NCBI RefSeq assembly: GCF_001645685.2
Contig: NZ_CP017080.1
Span: 796,001-860,000 of the forward strand
Reading direction: 5' to 3'
DNA length: 64,000 nucleotides
DNA from: Peribacillus muralis
Lineage (GTDB): Bacteria > Bacillota > Bacilli > Bacillales > DSM-1321
Translations under genes and position numbers: made by a program
Notes under the pieces: model-generated
The model's input: only the letters and a program-made list of their open reading frames with translations
What the model was told of the DNA's origin: nothing
Database searches by the model: none
Shown: positions 8,967 to 18,550 of the stretch, piece by piece
How positions within the stretch are numbered: the first letter of the stretch is position 1
How the letters are laid out: every line of letters starts with the position of its first letter

Positions 8967-8980
8967 TGAAAGGGCTTTCA
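8967..8980 (+). promoter_or_regulatory. cre-like palindrome upstream of the permease
   Basis: TGAAAGGGCTTTCA differs from an ideal cre only in the central CG, which is GG here. The same variant (TGAAAGGGCTTACA) occurs at 11930-11943 before uxaC, so the two operons share it. Confidence 0.5.
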
Positions 8981-9087
8981 AAAGGAAAGTGGCAATGTGA
9001 TTTATCCGGTTACACCATACGACATTATTGCTTCTAAGATTAGGATCTGATAAATCAGTCGATTTCTAAAGGTATGGGGGGATGGAA

Positions 9088-10500
9088 ATGAGTCAGTTAG
9101 AAAAGTTGGAGTCAGTTGAAAAAGGTGCTGCGCCTGGTGGAGTCAGAAAATTCGGAATGGTCGATAAGGTAGGCTATTTATTCGGGGATTTTGGGAATGA
9201 CTTTTTCTTTATTTTAGTAAGCTCCTTCTTAATGGTTTATTATACTGATATCTTTCATATCAGTGCAGCGACGGTAGGAATCCTCTTTTTGATAGCCCGT
9301 TTATGGGATGCAGTTGCGGACGTTACTTGGGGGCGTTTCATTGATACAAGAAAGCCAGGCAAGCATGGGAAATTCAAACCTTGGATTTTTCGGATGTCCT
9401 TCCCTTTAGTCGTATCCGGCATACTGATGTTTGTTAAGATTCCAGGTATGTCCGATGGTTTTTATATGGCTTGGGCCTTTGTCACTTACATTGTTTGGGG
9501 AACTTTGTATAGTACGGTTAACATTCCATACGGTTCTATGGCTTCCGTCATAACAAGCGACCCTGTTGAACGTACATCATTATCCACTTTCAGGACAATG
9601 GGTGCGATGCTTGCCAGTTTAATCATTAACGTAGCGGGCCCATTGATTCTTTTCGTTGATAATAAGGCAGATCCTAACCGCTTTCTGCTGGGAGCCGTCA
9701 TTTTTGGCATTCTTTCCATCTCTTGTTATATCGCCTGCTATAAATTATCGACTGAGCGGGTCAGTGCCCCAATCAATCAAACGCAAAAAACTTCTTTGAA
9801 AAAGTCCGTAAAAGGGGTAGTCAAAAATAGGCCTTTATTGTCCATCCTTGGTGCATCCTTGATTTTCATGATCTGTACGATGCTGATAGGTGCCATTAAT
9901 GTTTATTTATTTAAAGATTATTTCAGCAATGCATCAGCCCTGAGCATTATAGGTTTCGTTCAAACGGCTGCAGTATTCGTCGCCATGCCGATAGCGAAAC
10001 CATGCGTGGCTAAGTTCGGTAAAAAAGAAACGGCTTCCATAGGAATGCTGCTTGCTGGAGGAGTGTATGGTCTTTTGTACTTCATGCCGAACCTATCTGC
10101 GATGCAGTTCATCATCATATCAGCGATAGGGATGTTTGGATTTGGATTCTTTAATATCGTTGTATGGGCATTTGTAACGGATGTAATCGATTATCATGAA
10201 TACTTGACGGGGCTTCGCGAAGATGGAACCGTATATTCAATCTATTCCTTCGCTCGTAAAGTAGGGCAGGCGATTGCAGGTGGAATCGGGGGTTTTGCGA
10301 TTGCGATGGTTGGTTACGATGCAACACGCGAAGCACAAACAACGCAAGCTCTTGAGGGAATTCATGCGTTGGCAACATTGGTTCCCGCAGTGATCTACAT
10401 CGTCGTTTTCTTGATATTGGCCTTCCTTTATCCATTGAACAAGAAAAGGACCCTCCAATTGGCTGAAGACTTGGCTGAGAGAAGAAGCCGTATGGAATAA
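9088..10500 (+). CDS. uidB: GPH-family glucuronide:cation symporter
   Basis: This polytopic permease of about 470 residues (12 predicted helices) belongs to the glycoside-pentoside-hexuronide family. The N-terminal signature reads GYLFGDFGNDFFFILVSSFL and then LWDAVADVTWGRFIDTRKPG, typical of UidB and YicJ. The frame opens with ATG at 9082, but GGGGGG directly abuts that codon and is better placed for the ATG at 9088. The partner genes for glucuronate isomerase and beta-glucuronidase lie downstream, and matching ROK and cre-like operators precede both units. Glucuronide uptake is therefore the best call; another hexuronide is possible. A strong bidirectional terminator follows. Confidence 0.85.
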   Translation: MSQLEKLESVEKGAAPGGVRKFGMVDKVGYLFGDFGNDFFFILVSSFLMVYYTDIFHISAATVGILFLIARLWDAVADVTWGRFIDTRKPGKHGKFKPWIFRMSFPLVVSGILMFVKIPGMSDGFYMAWAFVTYIVWGTLYSTVNIPYGSMASVITSDPVERTSLSTFRTMGAMLASLIINVAGPLILFVDNKADPNRFLLGAVIFGILSISCYIACYKLSTERVSAPINQTQKTSLKKSVKGVVKNRPLLSILGASLIFMICTMLIGAINVYLFKDYFSNASALSIIGFVQTAAVFVAMPIAKPCVAKFGKKETASIGMLLAGGVYGLLYFMPNLSAMQFIIISAIGMFGFGFFNIVVWAFVTDVIDYHEYLTGLREDGTVYSIYSFARKVGQAIAGGIGGFAIAMVGYDATREAQTTQALEGIHALATLVPAVIYIVVFLILAFLYPLNKKRTLQLAEDLAERRSRME

Positions 10501-10502
10501 TG

Positions 10503-10542
10503 AAAAACCCCCTTTCATGTAACTTGGAAAGGGGGTTTCTTT
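10503..10542. terminator. Bidirectional terminator between permease and ROK genes
   Basis: AAACCCCCTTTC and GAAAGGGGGTTT form a perfect 12-bp stem with an A-tract on one side and a T-tract on the other. It can serve both converging genes. Confidence 0.88.
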
Positions 10543-10548
10543 AATCAT

Positions 10549-11730
10549 TCAGTTCTTTTTCTGAAGGTTAATTTCATAAGAAAGATTCAGGATCGGAACA
10601 TCAAGGAAATTTTTAATTGCCAAGGCACATGCTCCCATGACACAGGATTTTTTGCCCATTGCCGATAAAGTGATTTCACGGTAATGGCTAATGGAGGAGG
10701 TAAGATTATTGCTGATTTTGCTTATTGAATCAGGATATATACGAAGCAGCTCACTGTCCAATACGAGTACATCTGGATTGAACATGTTGATGAGGTTATT
10801 TAATCCAATGGATAAATAGTAAATGAATCGATCCATGGCCGTATGTACCGTTTCATCTTCTTCATCGATCATTTGTCGAACTTGGTCATATGTTAATTGG
10901 GGGAGCTGTTTTTCTTTTGATAAATATTCAAAAAAACTTGATTCCGATGCATACTTCTCCCAGCAGCCTTTATTGCCGCACGTACACTTCTTTCCGTCCG
11001 GAACCACGATCATATGTCCAATTTCCCCTGCAAATCCATCATGTCCACAAAAAAAGTCATCCTTCATCATCATTCCAAGGCCAATTCCAGAATGAAATGT
11101 TGCGCTTAGCAGGTCATTCGCTTCGTGATGTACGAATATGCGCTCGGCATAGGCACTTAGATTGGCATTGTTCTCAAGATGAACATCAATTTGACATTCT
11201 TTTTCAATGGCACTTTTCAAATCGATATCATGCCATTTGAATCGCGGCACAAAGTGGATGATTTCATCTTTTCCTACAAGGCCGTGAATGGCAATGACAA
11301 CCCCCACGATGCCATATCGACTGTCAGCGTACTTGGCTTTGAGCTGTTTAATCGTCCTTATCACCAGCTGGAGTACCTCCGAGTAGTCCGTAGACGATAA
11401 TTCTAGGGTGGAGGAGGTGATGGATTCGCCTAGAAGATCGCTTAAAGTGAATGATACCCGTCCGTAGTCAATGTCAATCCCAAGAGCATAACCTGCTTGT
11501 CCGTTTAAGGAGAGCATGATGGGCTTACGGCCTACACTGCTATGTTCCAGTTGCGTTTCCACAATTAAATCTTCTGCCAATAAATCCGCAACCTGTGCTG
11601 AAATGGTAGCTCTGGTTAAATCGGTTACCTTGGACAGATCAGCCCTTGATATCATGCCTTCCTTTATTATTTCTTTAATAATCAATGCGCGGTTAATCTT
11701 TTTGATATATGCAGCATCACCGGTTATCAT
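10549..11730 (-). CDS. ROK-family (XylR-type) repressor of the glucuronide genes
   Basis: The frame is open further upstream, but GGGAGGATTTTA fits the ATG at 11730 (MITGDAAYIKKIN), giving 393 residues. The N-terminus has a MarR-like winged helix with SRADLSKVTDLTRATISAQV at about residues 26-45. A ROK domain follows with the zinc motif CTCGNKGCWE near residue 248. Proteins of this layout (XylR, NagC type) repress sugar genes and release DNA when a sugar ligand binds. The gene sits between the permease and uxaC, and the palindrome TTAGTTTA-N-TAAACTAA near both promoters is its likely site. The inducer is probably a glucuronide or a derived uronate; that is inference. Confidence 0.87.
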   Translation of the reverse strand: MITGDAAYIKKINRALIIKEIIKEGMISRADLSKVTDLTRATISAQVADLLAEDLIVETQLEHSSVGRKPIMLSLNGQAGYALGIDIDYGRVSFTLSDLLGESITSSTLELSSTDYSEVLQLVIRTIKQLKAKYADSRYGIVGVVIAIHGLVGKDEIIHFVPRFKWHDIDLKSAIEKECQIDVHLENNANLSAYAERIFVHHEANDLLSATFHSGIGLGMMMKDDFFCGHDGFAGEIGHMIVVPDGKKCTCGNKGCWEKYASESSFFEYLSKEKQLPQLTYDQVRQMIDEEDETVHTAMDRFIYYLSIGLNNLINMFNPDVLVLDSELLRIYPDSISKISNNLTSSISHYREITLSAMGKKSCVMGACALAIKNFLDVPILNLSYEINLQKKN

Positions 11731-11877
11731 TAAAATCCTCCCATTTTGGCAACAACTTTTTCGATATACAACCATTATAACAGTTTCACGAGGGTCATTA
11801 ATGATTAGATTATCGCCGATTCAGAAAGAGGCAATTGACGGAAAAGTAAAAAAATGATAAATTATTCATATATTTAA

Positions 11878-11894
11878 TTAGTTTAGTAAACGAA
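11878..11894. promoter_or_regulatory. Second ROK operator between the repressor gene and uxaC
   Basis: TTAGTTTAGTAAACGAA repeats the 8925-8941 palindrome with one arm mismatch. It is placed between divergent genes, so it could control both uxaC and the repressor itself. Confidence 0.78.
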
Positions 11895-11929
11895 TTAAAT
11901 AATCAAAAGCGACTTTTAAAATCCGGAAA

Positions 11930-11943
11930 TGAAAGGGCTTACA
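11930..11943 (+). promoter_or_regulatory. cre-like site upstream of uxaC
   Basis: TGAAAGGGCTTACA matches cre except for GG in place of the central CG, as at 8967-8980. It lies about 50 bases before uxaC. Confidence 0.5.
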
Positions 11944-11990
11944 GGTAGATGGATGCTTAAACACCTATAAACTGATCAGGAGGGAAATAC

Positions 11991-13394
11991 ATGAAATCCT
12001 TTTTGGATGAACATTTCTTGTTAAATACGGACACAGCCATTGAATTATACGAAAATGCTGGTGGAGATTTGCCTATATTTGATTTTCACTGTCACCTGTC
12101 CCCACAAGAGGTATGGGAAAATAAACCGTATGAAAGCATTACGCATTTGTGGCTTGGGGGAGACCATTATAAATGGCGGGCGATGCGCATGCATGGAATA
12201 GGCGAGCGATATATCACGGGTGATTGCTCGGATTGGGAAAAGTTTACTGCATGGGCTGAAACGATGCCTCACTTAATTGGGAATCCGCTTTATCATTGGG
12301 CCCATATGGAGTTGAAAATGTTTTTTGGCATTGAAAAGATCCTGAGTCCCAAAACTGCGCGTGAAATCTACGATGAGTGTAATGAAAAGCTTGCCAAACA
12401 AGAGTTCAGGCCTAGATCATTTATTGAAAAATCATACGTTACATTCATTGGGACGACAGATGATCCCGTTTCGGAACTTGAATTTCATCAGTTATTGAAA
12501 AAGGATGAATCCTTTCATGCAACCATTGCTCCAACTTTCCGTCCTGATGGGGCCCTATTCGTGGAACGACCTGATTTTATCAGCTGGTTACAGAAACTGG
12601 AAAAAGTAACGAGCATTGAAGTGAATTCAATAGAAAACCTCATAAATGCCCTTAAACATCGAGTCAACTATTTTCATGAAAACGGTGGAAGGGGTTCCGA
12701 TCATGATATTCAGAAAATGGTCTATATGAATACCACTAAAGAAGAAGCGGATATCATCCTCAACAAAAGGTTGAAGGGCCAACAGCTATCCGTTGAAGAG
12801 ATGGATGCATACCGATCGTTCTTAATGAAGGAGCTCGGGAAAATGTATGCGGAAAAGCAGTGGGTCATGCAGCTGCATATGGGTGCCATGCGGAATAACA
12901 ACACTAAGATGAAAGAACTTATTGGTACTGACTGTGGATTCGACTCTGTTGGCGAAACCAATGTAGCAGAAGGTTTATCCTATTTTCTGGATGCGCTTGA
13001 TCAAGAGGAAGCACTGCCAAGAACCGTATTATTCAACTTAAACCCAAAAGATAATCCGATTCTCGCAGGAATGGTCGGGAACTTCTGTGAAGAAGGAATT
13101 GCTGGAAAGGTTCAATTTGGGTCAGGCTGGTGGTTTAATGACCACATTGATGGAATGGAGAAACAAATGAAGGAACTGGCGAATGTCGGACTTTTAAGCC
13201 ACTTTATCGGAATGCTGACAGATTCCCGAAGCTTCCTTTCTTATGCCCGCCATGATTATTTCCGGAGGATTCTTTGCAACATCCTCGGAGATTGGACGGA
13301 GCAAGGACTAATGCCGGATGATATAGAGTTGCGTGAGCAAATGGTCAGGAATATCGGTTATTATAATGCCGAAAAATATTTTACGAAACGATAA
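11991..13394 (+). CDS. uxaC: Glucuronate isomerase
   Basis: This 467-residue protein is full length for the UxaC family. It interconverts D-glucuronate and D-fructuronate in the cytoplasm, the first step after free glucuronate enters the cell. The amidohydrolase-fold N-terminus reads PIFDFHCHLSPQEVWENKPY (His-x-His metal-binding pair, about residues 24-43). Further family blocks are HLWLGGDHYKWRAMR and, near the end, GMLTDSRSFLSYARHDYFRR. The start follows AGGAGGG. It is 55 bases upstream of the beta-glucuronidase gene with no terminator between, so they probably share a transcript under the ROK operator. Confidence 0.95.
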   Translation: MKSFLDEHFLLNTDTAIELYENAGGDLPIFDFHCHLSPQEVWENKPYESITHLWLGGDHYKWRAMRMHGIGERYITGDCSDWEKFTAWAETMPHLIGNPLYHWAHMELKMFFGIEKILSPKTAREIYDECNEKLAKQEFRPRSFIEKSYVTFIGTTDDPVSELEFHQLLKKDESFHATIAPTFRPDGALFVERPDFISWLQKLEKVTSIEVNSIENLINALKHRVNYFHENGGRGSDHDIQKMVYMNTTKEEADIILNKRLKGQQLSVEEMDAYRSFLMKELGKMYAEKQWVMQLHMGAMRNNNTKMKELIGTDCGFDSVGETNVAEGLSYFLDALDQEEALPRTVLFNLNPKDNPILAGMVGNFCEEGIAGKVQFGSGWWFNDHIDGMEKQMKELANVGLLSHFIGMLTDSRSFLSYARHDYFRRILCNILGDWTEQGLMPDDIELREQMVRNIGYYNAEKYFTKR

Positions 13395-13458
13395 AAAGGT
13401 AACGAAGTTTTTCCTCATGGCGTGAGTTCAAGAATACTATGATAAAGGAGTGTTGGAA

Positions 13459-15243
13459 ATGTTATACCCAATCGTAACTGAAACGAGAAACCTCATCGAC
13501 CTTAATGGAATTTGGAACTTTAAATTGGACCCTGGATTCCATGAAGATTGGAAAGACGAAAAATTATTGGGTACAATGACGATGGCCGTCCCTGCTTCCT
13601 TCAATGATGTAGGCGCTACAAGTGAAATCCGTAATCATGTTGGCTGGGTATGGTATGAACGTGAATTCACCTTACCGGTTTCCCTTGCGTCGGAGCGTAT
13701 TATATTAAGGTTCGGTTCGGCAACGCACGTTGCAAAGGTATATGTAAATGGAGAGCTGGCAGTTGAGCATAAAGGCGGATTCCTTCCGTTTGAAGCAGAA
13801 ATCAATTCCTTTTTAATCCGTGGGAAAAACAGGCTGACGGTCGCAGTAAACAATGTTGTCGACCATACCACACTGCCGGTCGGAACATATTCGGAAAAAG
13901 AAGTTGCCGGCATCGGAAAAGTAATCCGCAACTTGCCTAATTTCGACTTTTTCAACTATGCTGGCCTACAACGTCCGGTAAAGATCTATACAACACCTCG
14001 CACGTACATTAAAGATGTAACGATAGTGACAGAACTGAATGGAAAAGTAAGCTACACAATTAAGTCAGCAGGGAAATCAGAAATTAACGTCAGCGTGATG
14101 GATGAGTCAGGTGAAGTTGTTGCCAAGGCAACAGGTGCCTCAGGTGCAATCATGATCGAGGATGCGAAGCTTTGGGAGCCGCTGCATGCCTATTTATATA
14201 CGTTGAACATACAACTATCCGAAAATGGAGAAATGGTAGATCAATATGAACAGCCCTTTGGAATCAGGACAGTTGAGGTGCAAAATGGGAAATTCCTCAT
14301 TAACGATAAGCCCTTTTATTTTAAAGGCTTTGGTAAGCATGAAGATACACCGATCCATGGCAGGGGATTCAATGAAGCAGGAAATGTAATGGATTTCAAG
14401 CTGATGAAATGGATGGGCGCCAATTCTTTCCGGACCTCCCATTACCCTTATTCTGAAGAATTGATGCGTCTTGCAGACCGTGAAGGCATAGTTGTCATTG
14501 ATGAATCGACGGCCGTTGGTGTCCATTTGAACTTTATGGCAGTACTGAACGGACAAACAAATAAGGAAAGCACATGGCAAGGAATCAAAACGTTTGAGCA
14601 TCATCAAGATGTTATGAGAGAGCTGATAGAACGGGATAAGAATCATCCTTCAGTCGTGATGTGGAGTATCGCGAATGAACCTGCTTCAGAGGAAGAGGGG
14701 GCATATGAATATTTTAAACCGTTAGTGGAATTAACGAAGGAGCTGGATCCGCAAAAAAGGCCAGTTACCATCGTGACTCATCTAGGTGCAACGCCTAAAA
14801 CCGATAAAGTTGCTGAATTGATCGATGTCCTTGCATTAAATCGCTATTACGGCTGGTATATTGACGGTGGGGACCTTGATTCGGCAAAAGCGAAGCTGCG
14901 TGAGGAATTTAACGGCTGGAATGAAAGATGTCCCGAAAAGCCAATTATGATGACGGAGTATGGAGCGGATACAGTGGCAGGTCTCCATGATGTAGATCCG
15001 GTCATGTTTACCGAAGAATACCAGGTGGAATATTTAAAAGCCAATCATGAGGTTTTTGATGAATTCAATACCTTTATCGGCGAACAAGTTTGGAATTTCG
15101 CGGACTTCGCAACGAGCCAAGGAATCATGCGTGTCCAAGGCAATAAAAAAGGAGTCTTTACCCGTGAGCGGAAACCGAAGCACGCTGCTCATGAGTTACG
15201 CAGGCGCTGGACGGAAATTCCTGATTACTACTATAAGAAATAA
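13459..15243 (+). CDS. uidA: Beta-glucuronidase (GH2)
   Basis: The protein hydrolyses beta-glucuronides to glucuronate and an aglycone. AAAGGAG at 13444-13450 fits the ATG at 13459, giving 594 residues (E. coli 603). The N-terminal sugar-binding and immunoglobulin-like domains precede a TIM barrel. The acid/base Glu is in WSIANEP (Glu407) and the nucleophile in MTEYGADT (Glu500). GNKKG at 561-565 matches the Asn-Lys motif that binds the glucuronate carboxylate and separates true glucuronidases from galactosidases. No signal peptide is seen, so it acts inside the cell on substrates brought in by the permease at 9088. A strong terminator follows. Confidence 0.95.
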   Translation: MLYPIVTETRNLIDLNGIWNFKLDPGFHEDWKDEKLLGTMTMAVPASFNDVGATSEIRNHVGWVWYEREFTLPVSLASERIILRFGSATHVAKVYVNGELAVEHKGGFLPFEAEINSFLIRGKNRLTVAVNNVVDHTTLPVGTYSEKEVAGIGKVIRNLPNFDFFNYAGLQRPVKIYTTPRTYIKDVTIVTELNGKVSYTIKSAGKSEINVSVMDESGEVVAKATGASGAIMIEDAKLWEPLHAYLYTLNIQLSENGEMVDQYEQPFGIRTVEVQNGKFLINDKPFYFKGFGKHEDTPIHGRGFNEAGNVMDFKLMKWMGANSFRTSHYPYSEELMRLADREGIVVIDESTAVGVHLNFMAVLNGQTNKESTWQGIKTFEHHQDVMRELIERDKNHPSVVMWSIANEPASEEEGAYEYFKPLVELTKELDPQKRPVTIVTHLGATPKTDKVAELIDVLALNRYYGWYIDGGDLDSAKAKLREEFNGWNERCPEKPIMMTEYGADTVAGLHDVDPVMFTEEYQVEYLKANHEVFDEFNTFIGEQVWNFADFATSQGIMRVQGNKKGVFTRERKPKHAAHELRRRWTEIPDYYYKK

Positions 15244-15301
15244 GGTGAGCCCACTTCCGAAGTTGTCTGGAAAATAAGGCAGTCTTCAAGAGTGAAACCG
15301 G

Positions 15302-15333
15302 AAGCACCAGGATATGCCCTGGTGCTTTTATGT
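15302..15333 (+). terminator. Terminator after uidA
   Basis: AAGCACCAGG (15302-15311) and CCTGGTGCTT (15318-15327) form a perfect 10-bp stem ending in TTTTAT. Confidence 0.88.
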
Positions 15334-15466
15334 AAGAATATAGCATTTACCTGATAATAGGTAGCAAAAAGCAATACCAGTCAAAAATAAAGAATTATTC
15401 AGCTTTTTAGGAGAATGCTTTTTAAATATGGGTCCGATAAAATAGACGTAGGGAAATGCAATGAAT

Positions 15467-15480
15467 TGATAGCGCTTACT
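15467..15480 (+). promoter_or_regulatory. cre-like site upstream of the AraC gene
   Basis: TGATAGCGCTTACT matches cre except for T as the last base, which relaxed consensus forms allow. It lies 19 bases before the AraC start, so CcpA binding would block the operon. Confidence 0.65.
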
Positions 15481-15498
15481 TTCGGAGGTGTTAGTGTA

Positions 15499-16413
15499 AT
15501 GAATGATCATATACCAACTTCTTATCCTGAGCAGCCTATGGGGGATTGGATCAATTCCTTTTACCGAGTGCATGGGGTGGAGGCGCGACCATTCAACTTT
15601 CACTCGCATCATGAGTATGAAATCTACTTTTTTCATTCAGGGGATTGCAGGTATTTAATCAACAATCGAATCTATGATCTTCAGCCGGGGGATATCATTC
15701 TCTTGGATGGCATGACTTTGCATAAACCTAATCCACAGCCAGGAAGTACTTACATAAGAAGCATGATTCACTTTTCACCAATATGGCTGAAAGAGTTGTT
15801 GGTTATCCTTGGTACCCCTAATTTGCTTGACCCCTTTCAAAAGCTTAACAATTGCTTGCTGCGGACAGGATATGATGAAGCGGGGATTTGTGTGGACGAA
15901 GGAATAAAAAGAATCAGCACCCTTATTGCTAATCAAGCGGCAGAGCTGCAGCAAAAAGGTGAAAAAAGTGACACGAGTGAAGCCGAAATAAAGCTGGAGC
16001 TAGTTCAATTATTGGTGAAAATCTATAAAATGAGCCATAAAGAATTAGCTCAACATTCCAATAAAAGGACCGAAAAGGAGCATCATGCCGAGGGAATTGC
16101 CTCTTGGATCAATGGTCACTATACCGAAAAAGTAAGTTTGGATCGACTTGCCCATGAAATGAATCTTAGTAAGTATTACGCCTCCCATGTTTTCAAGGAG
16201 GTAACTGGATTTACCGTCATGGAATATGTGATGGGCTGCCGGTTTAATCAGGTGAAGTATCTGCTTGAAATGGAACCTGAACAAACACTTGGGGATGTAT
16301 CCCGGGCATCGGGTTTTGAAAGTATCGCGCACTTCAGCAGGTTTTTCAAGGAGAAAGCTGGTATAACGCCATCTCAGTATCGGAAGAAAAGACTGAAGAT
16401 TGGGATATCTTGA
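15499..16413 (+). CDS. AraC-family regulator with cupin domain
   Basis: The frame is open from 15415, but CGGAGGTG at 15483-15490 fits the ATG at 15499 (MNDHIPTSYPEQ), giving 304 residues. The N-terminal cupin part includes FHSHHEYEIYFFHSGDCRYL and QPGDIILLDGMTLH, typical of sugar-sensing AraC proteins. The C-terminal two-helix-turn-helix domain contains VSLDRLAHEMNLSKYYASH and ends in GITPSQYRKKR. It is the first gene of a six-gene run, so it probably activates or represses the oxidoreductase/isomerase genes that follow in response to a sugar. The ligand is not known. Confidence 0.88.
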   Translation: MNDHIPTSYPEQPMGDWINSFYRVHGVEARPFNFHSHHEYEIYFFHSGDCRYLINNRIYDLQPGDIILLDGMTLHKPNPQPGSTYIRSMIHFSPIWLKELLVILGTPNLLDPFQKLNNCLLRTGYDEAGICVDEGIKRISTLIANQAAELQQKGEKSDTSEAEIKLELVQLLVKIYKMSHKELAQHSNKRTEKEHHAEGIASWINGHYTEKVSLDRLAHEMNLSKYYASHVFKEVTGFTVMEYVMGCRFNQVKYLLEMEPEQTLGDVSRASGFESIAHFSRFFKEKAGITPSQYRKKRLKIGIS

Positions 16414-16429
16414 TGGAAGGGGAATTTAA

Positions 16430-17329
16430 ATGAACTCAAATCTACTTATATCAGGTTTTTCCGATGAAATTTCATCGGATTTTGATATCCAGCTTGATAC
16501 TGTTGCAAAGCTTGGAATGAATTATATTTCTTTGCGCGGCATTGATGGGAGAAATATAGGTGATTTTACAGTCGAAGACATAAGAAGGACGGTACTCCCC
16601 AAACTCCAAAAAGCAGGAATTGGCATTTCTTCAATCGGATCACCTATCGGGAAGATCTTTATAAATGATGAAGCCGGGTTTTTGGAACAAAAGCGAATGC
16701 TGGAGGTTATCTGTAAGATTAGTATTCTGCTTGACTGTAAATATATCCGCATATTCAGCTTTTATATTCCGAAAGGGGAAGATCCTGACCCATTTGGAGA
16801 TGCTGTGATTAAGAAATTGAAAGAATTTACTGCAATAGCGGAAAAATACGATGTTGTTTTATTGCACGAAAACGAAAAGGATATATACGGGGATATTGGC
16901 CGAAGATGCTTGGAAATATTGAAGAAGGTCGATTCCGGGAATTTCAAGGCAATCTTTGATTTTGCCAACTTTGTCCAGTGTGGTGAAAACACCCAGCATT
17001 GCTACAACTTGCTGAAGGATGAGGTGATGTACATCCATATTAAGGATGCCATAACTGAAAGGAATCAAAATGTTTTGTGCGGAACGGGGGACGGCAGAAT
17101 ACAGGAAATCCTCTCTCAACTGATAAATGAAGGCTACAAAGGTTTCTTGACACTTGAGCCCCATCTTGCTGAGTTTGATTCATTAAAGGATCTGGAACTG
17201 GAAGATGCTATGTGGTTTATCGAGAATAAGGGGCTTGATGGAAAAAGCGGCTATAAGCTTCAATACGAGGCACTCTTAAAGATTCTGGAGAAAATTGATA
17301 ATGAGGAGAGATTAGCATGGAAAAAGTGA
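16430..17329 (+). CDS. TIM-barrel sugar isomerase/epimerase-like protein
   Basis: This 299-residue protein has the xylose-isomerase-like TIM-barrel pattern (AP endonuclease 2 superfamily). Probable metal ligands lie in VVLLHENEKDIYGD, AIFDFANFVQ, MYIHIKDAI and FLTLEPHL, giving the usual Glu-Asp-His-Glu set. Members isomerise, epimerise or dehydrate sugars, or cleave 3-keto glycosides. The neighbouring pair of Gfo/Idh/MocA oxidoreductases and a second TIM-barrel protein make the last role plausible. GGAAGGGG precedes the ATG. The 3' end overlaps the next gene by 13 bases, which indicates a tight operon. Confidence 0.8.
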   Translation: MNSNLLISGFSDEISSDFDIQLDTVAKLGMNYISLRGIDGRNIGDFTVEDIRRTVLPKLQKAGIGISSIGSPIGKIFINDEAGFLEQKRMLEVICKISILLDCKYIRIFSFYIPKGEDPDPFGDAVIKKLKEFTAIAEKYDVVLLHENEKDIYGDIGRRCLEILKKVDSGNFKAIFDFANFVQCGENTQHCYNLLKDEVMYIHIKDAITERNQNVLCGTGDGRIQEILSQLINEGYKGFLTLEPHLAEFDSLKDLELEDAMWFIENKGLDGKSGYKLQYEALLKILEKIDNEERLAWKK

Positions 17330-18477
17330 GATTGGGGATAGTTGGGCTAGGTGCACAAGGCGGTCTATATGCTGGATTTCTGGCTGATGGAAAAGTGGAA
17401 AACATGGTGATCGGGGCCATTTGTGATATTGACCCCGCAAAGAAGGAATGGGCCGCGGAAAAATATCCAGATGTCCCTTTTTATGAGGATTATAGGGATA
17501 TGCTCGATAGTGGAGATGTGGATGCTGTCGTTACTTGCGTACCACATTATCTGCATCCGGAAATAGGTGTGGAAGCATTAAAGAGGGAGATTCATGCTTT
17601 GGTCGAAAAGCCAGCTGGCGTATATACAAAGCAGGTAAGAGAGCTGAATGATTATGCAGCCAAAAAACCACATTTGACATTCGGCATCGTGTTCAATCAA
17701 CGGACGAATCCGCTGTATCAAAAGGTGAAGGAAATCATTGATAATGGGGAGGTTGGCCAAATCCGCAGAACAAACTGGATGATCACAACCTGGTGGAGAC
17801 CACAGGGTTACTACGATTCAAGTGCATGGAGAGCAACATGGGGGGAAGAAGGCGGCGGAGTTCTCGTGAATCAGGCTCCACATCAGCTTGACCTGCTTCA
17901 ATGGATATGCGGAATGCCAGAAAAGGTATACTCCAATGTGAAATATGGATATCAGCGGAATATTGCAGTCGAGGATGAAGTGACGGCTCTCCTTGATTAC
18001 GGAAATGGAGCAACGGGCGTGTTCATTACCTGTACCCATGATGTCATTGGCACAGATCGGTTTGAAATCTTGGGCGATAAAGGGAAAATCGTTGTCGATG
18101 ACAGCAAGAAAGTGACAATCAAAAGACTTTTGAAGCCAGAATCGGAATTGAGTGACAGCATGAGTATGCAGGATGTCATGAAAATATTCATGGGTGGTAA
18201 TCAATCTGATATTTACACGGAGGAAGTGCTGGAATTCGAAAGTGAATGGGGAGCACAGCATATAGCCGTATTGGAGAACTTCACTGCAGCGATTGTGGAA
18301 GGGACCCCATTATTAGCTCCAGGCAGCGATGGGATACATGGAGTTACTTTAGCGAATGCGATCCATCTATCAAGCTGGTTGGATAAAGAAATCGAAATCG
18401 CATTTGATGAAGAACTTTACTTAGCAGAATTGAATAAGCGAATTGATGAAGAAAAGACTGCGCCTGTCACTTTTTAA
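17317..18477 (+). CDS. Gfo/Idh/MocA family oxidoreductase (first of two)
   Basis: This 386-residue protein has an N-terminal Rossmann fold with GIVGLGAQGGLYAGFL (about residues 7-22) and the family EKP motif in VEKPAGV (about 94-100). The C-terminal substrate domain contains GGGVLVNQAPHQLDLLQW at about 185-202, whose His is the usual catalytic or binding residue. The family carries out NAD(P)-dependent oxidation or reduction of sugars and cyclitols, often at C3 of a glycoside. GAGGAGAG precedes the start, which lies inside the previous gene. The substrate is unknown; a glucoside or uronide is suggested by the operon. Confidence 0.87.
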   Translation: MEKVRLGIVGLGAQGGLYAGFLADGKVENMVIGAICDIDPAKKEWAAEKYPDVPFYEDYRDMLDSGDVDAVVTCVPHYLHPEIGVEALKREIHALVEKPAGVYTKQVRELNDYAAKKPHLTFGIVFNQRTNPLYQKVKEIIDNGEVGQIRRTNWMITTWWRPQGYYDSSAWRATWGEEGGGVLVNQAPHQLDLLQWICGMPEKVYSNVKYGYQRNIAVEDEVTALLDYGNGATGVFITCTHDVIGTDRFEILGDKGKIVVDDSKKVTIKRLLKPESELSDSMSMQDVMKIFMGGNQSDIYTEEVLEFESEWGAQHIAVLENFTAAIVEGTPLLAPGSDGIHGVTLANAIHLSSWLDKEIEIAFDEELYLAELNKRIDEEKTAPVTF

Positions 18478-18550
18478 TGCGGACTCATGATAGATACAGG
18501 GGAATTGGGATCTTACTGGTAAGAAATCCGTTGGAGAAGGAGCATGGCTT

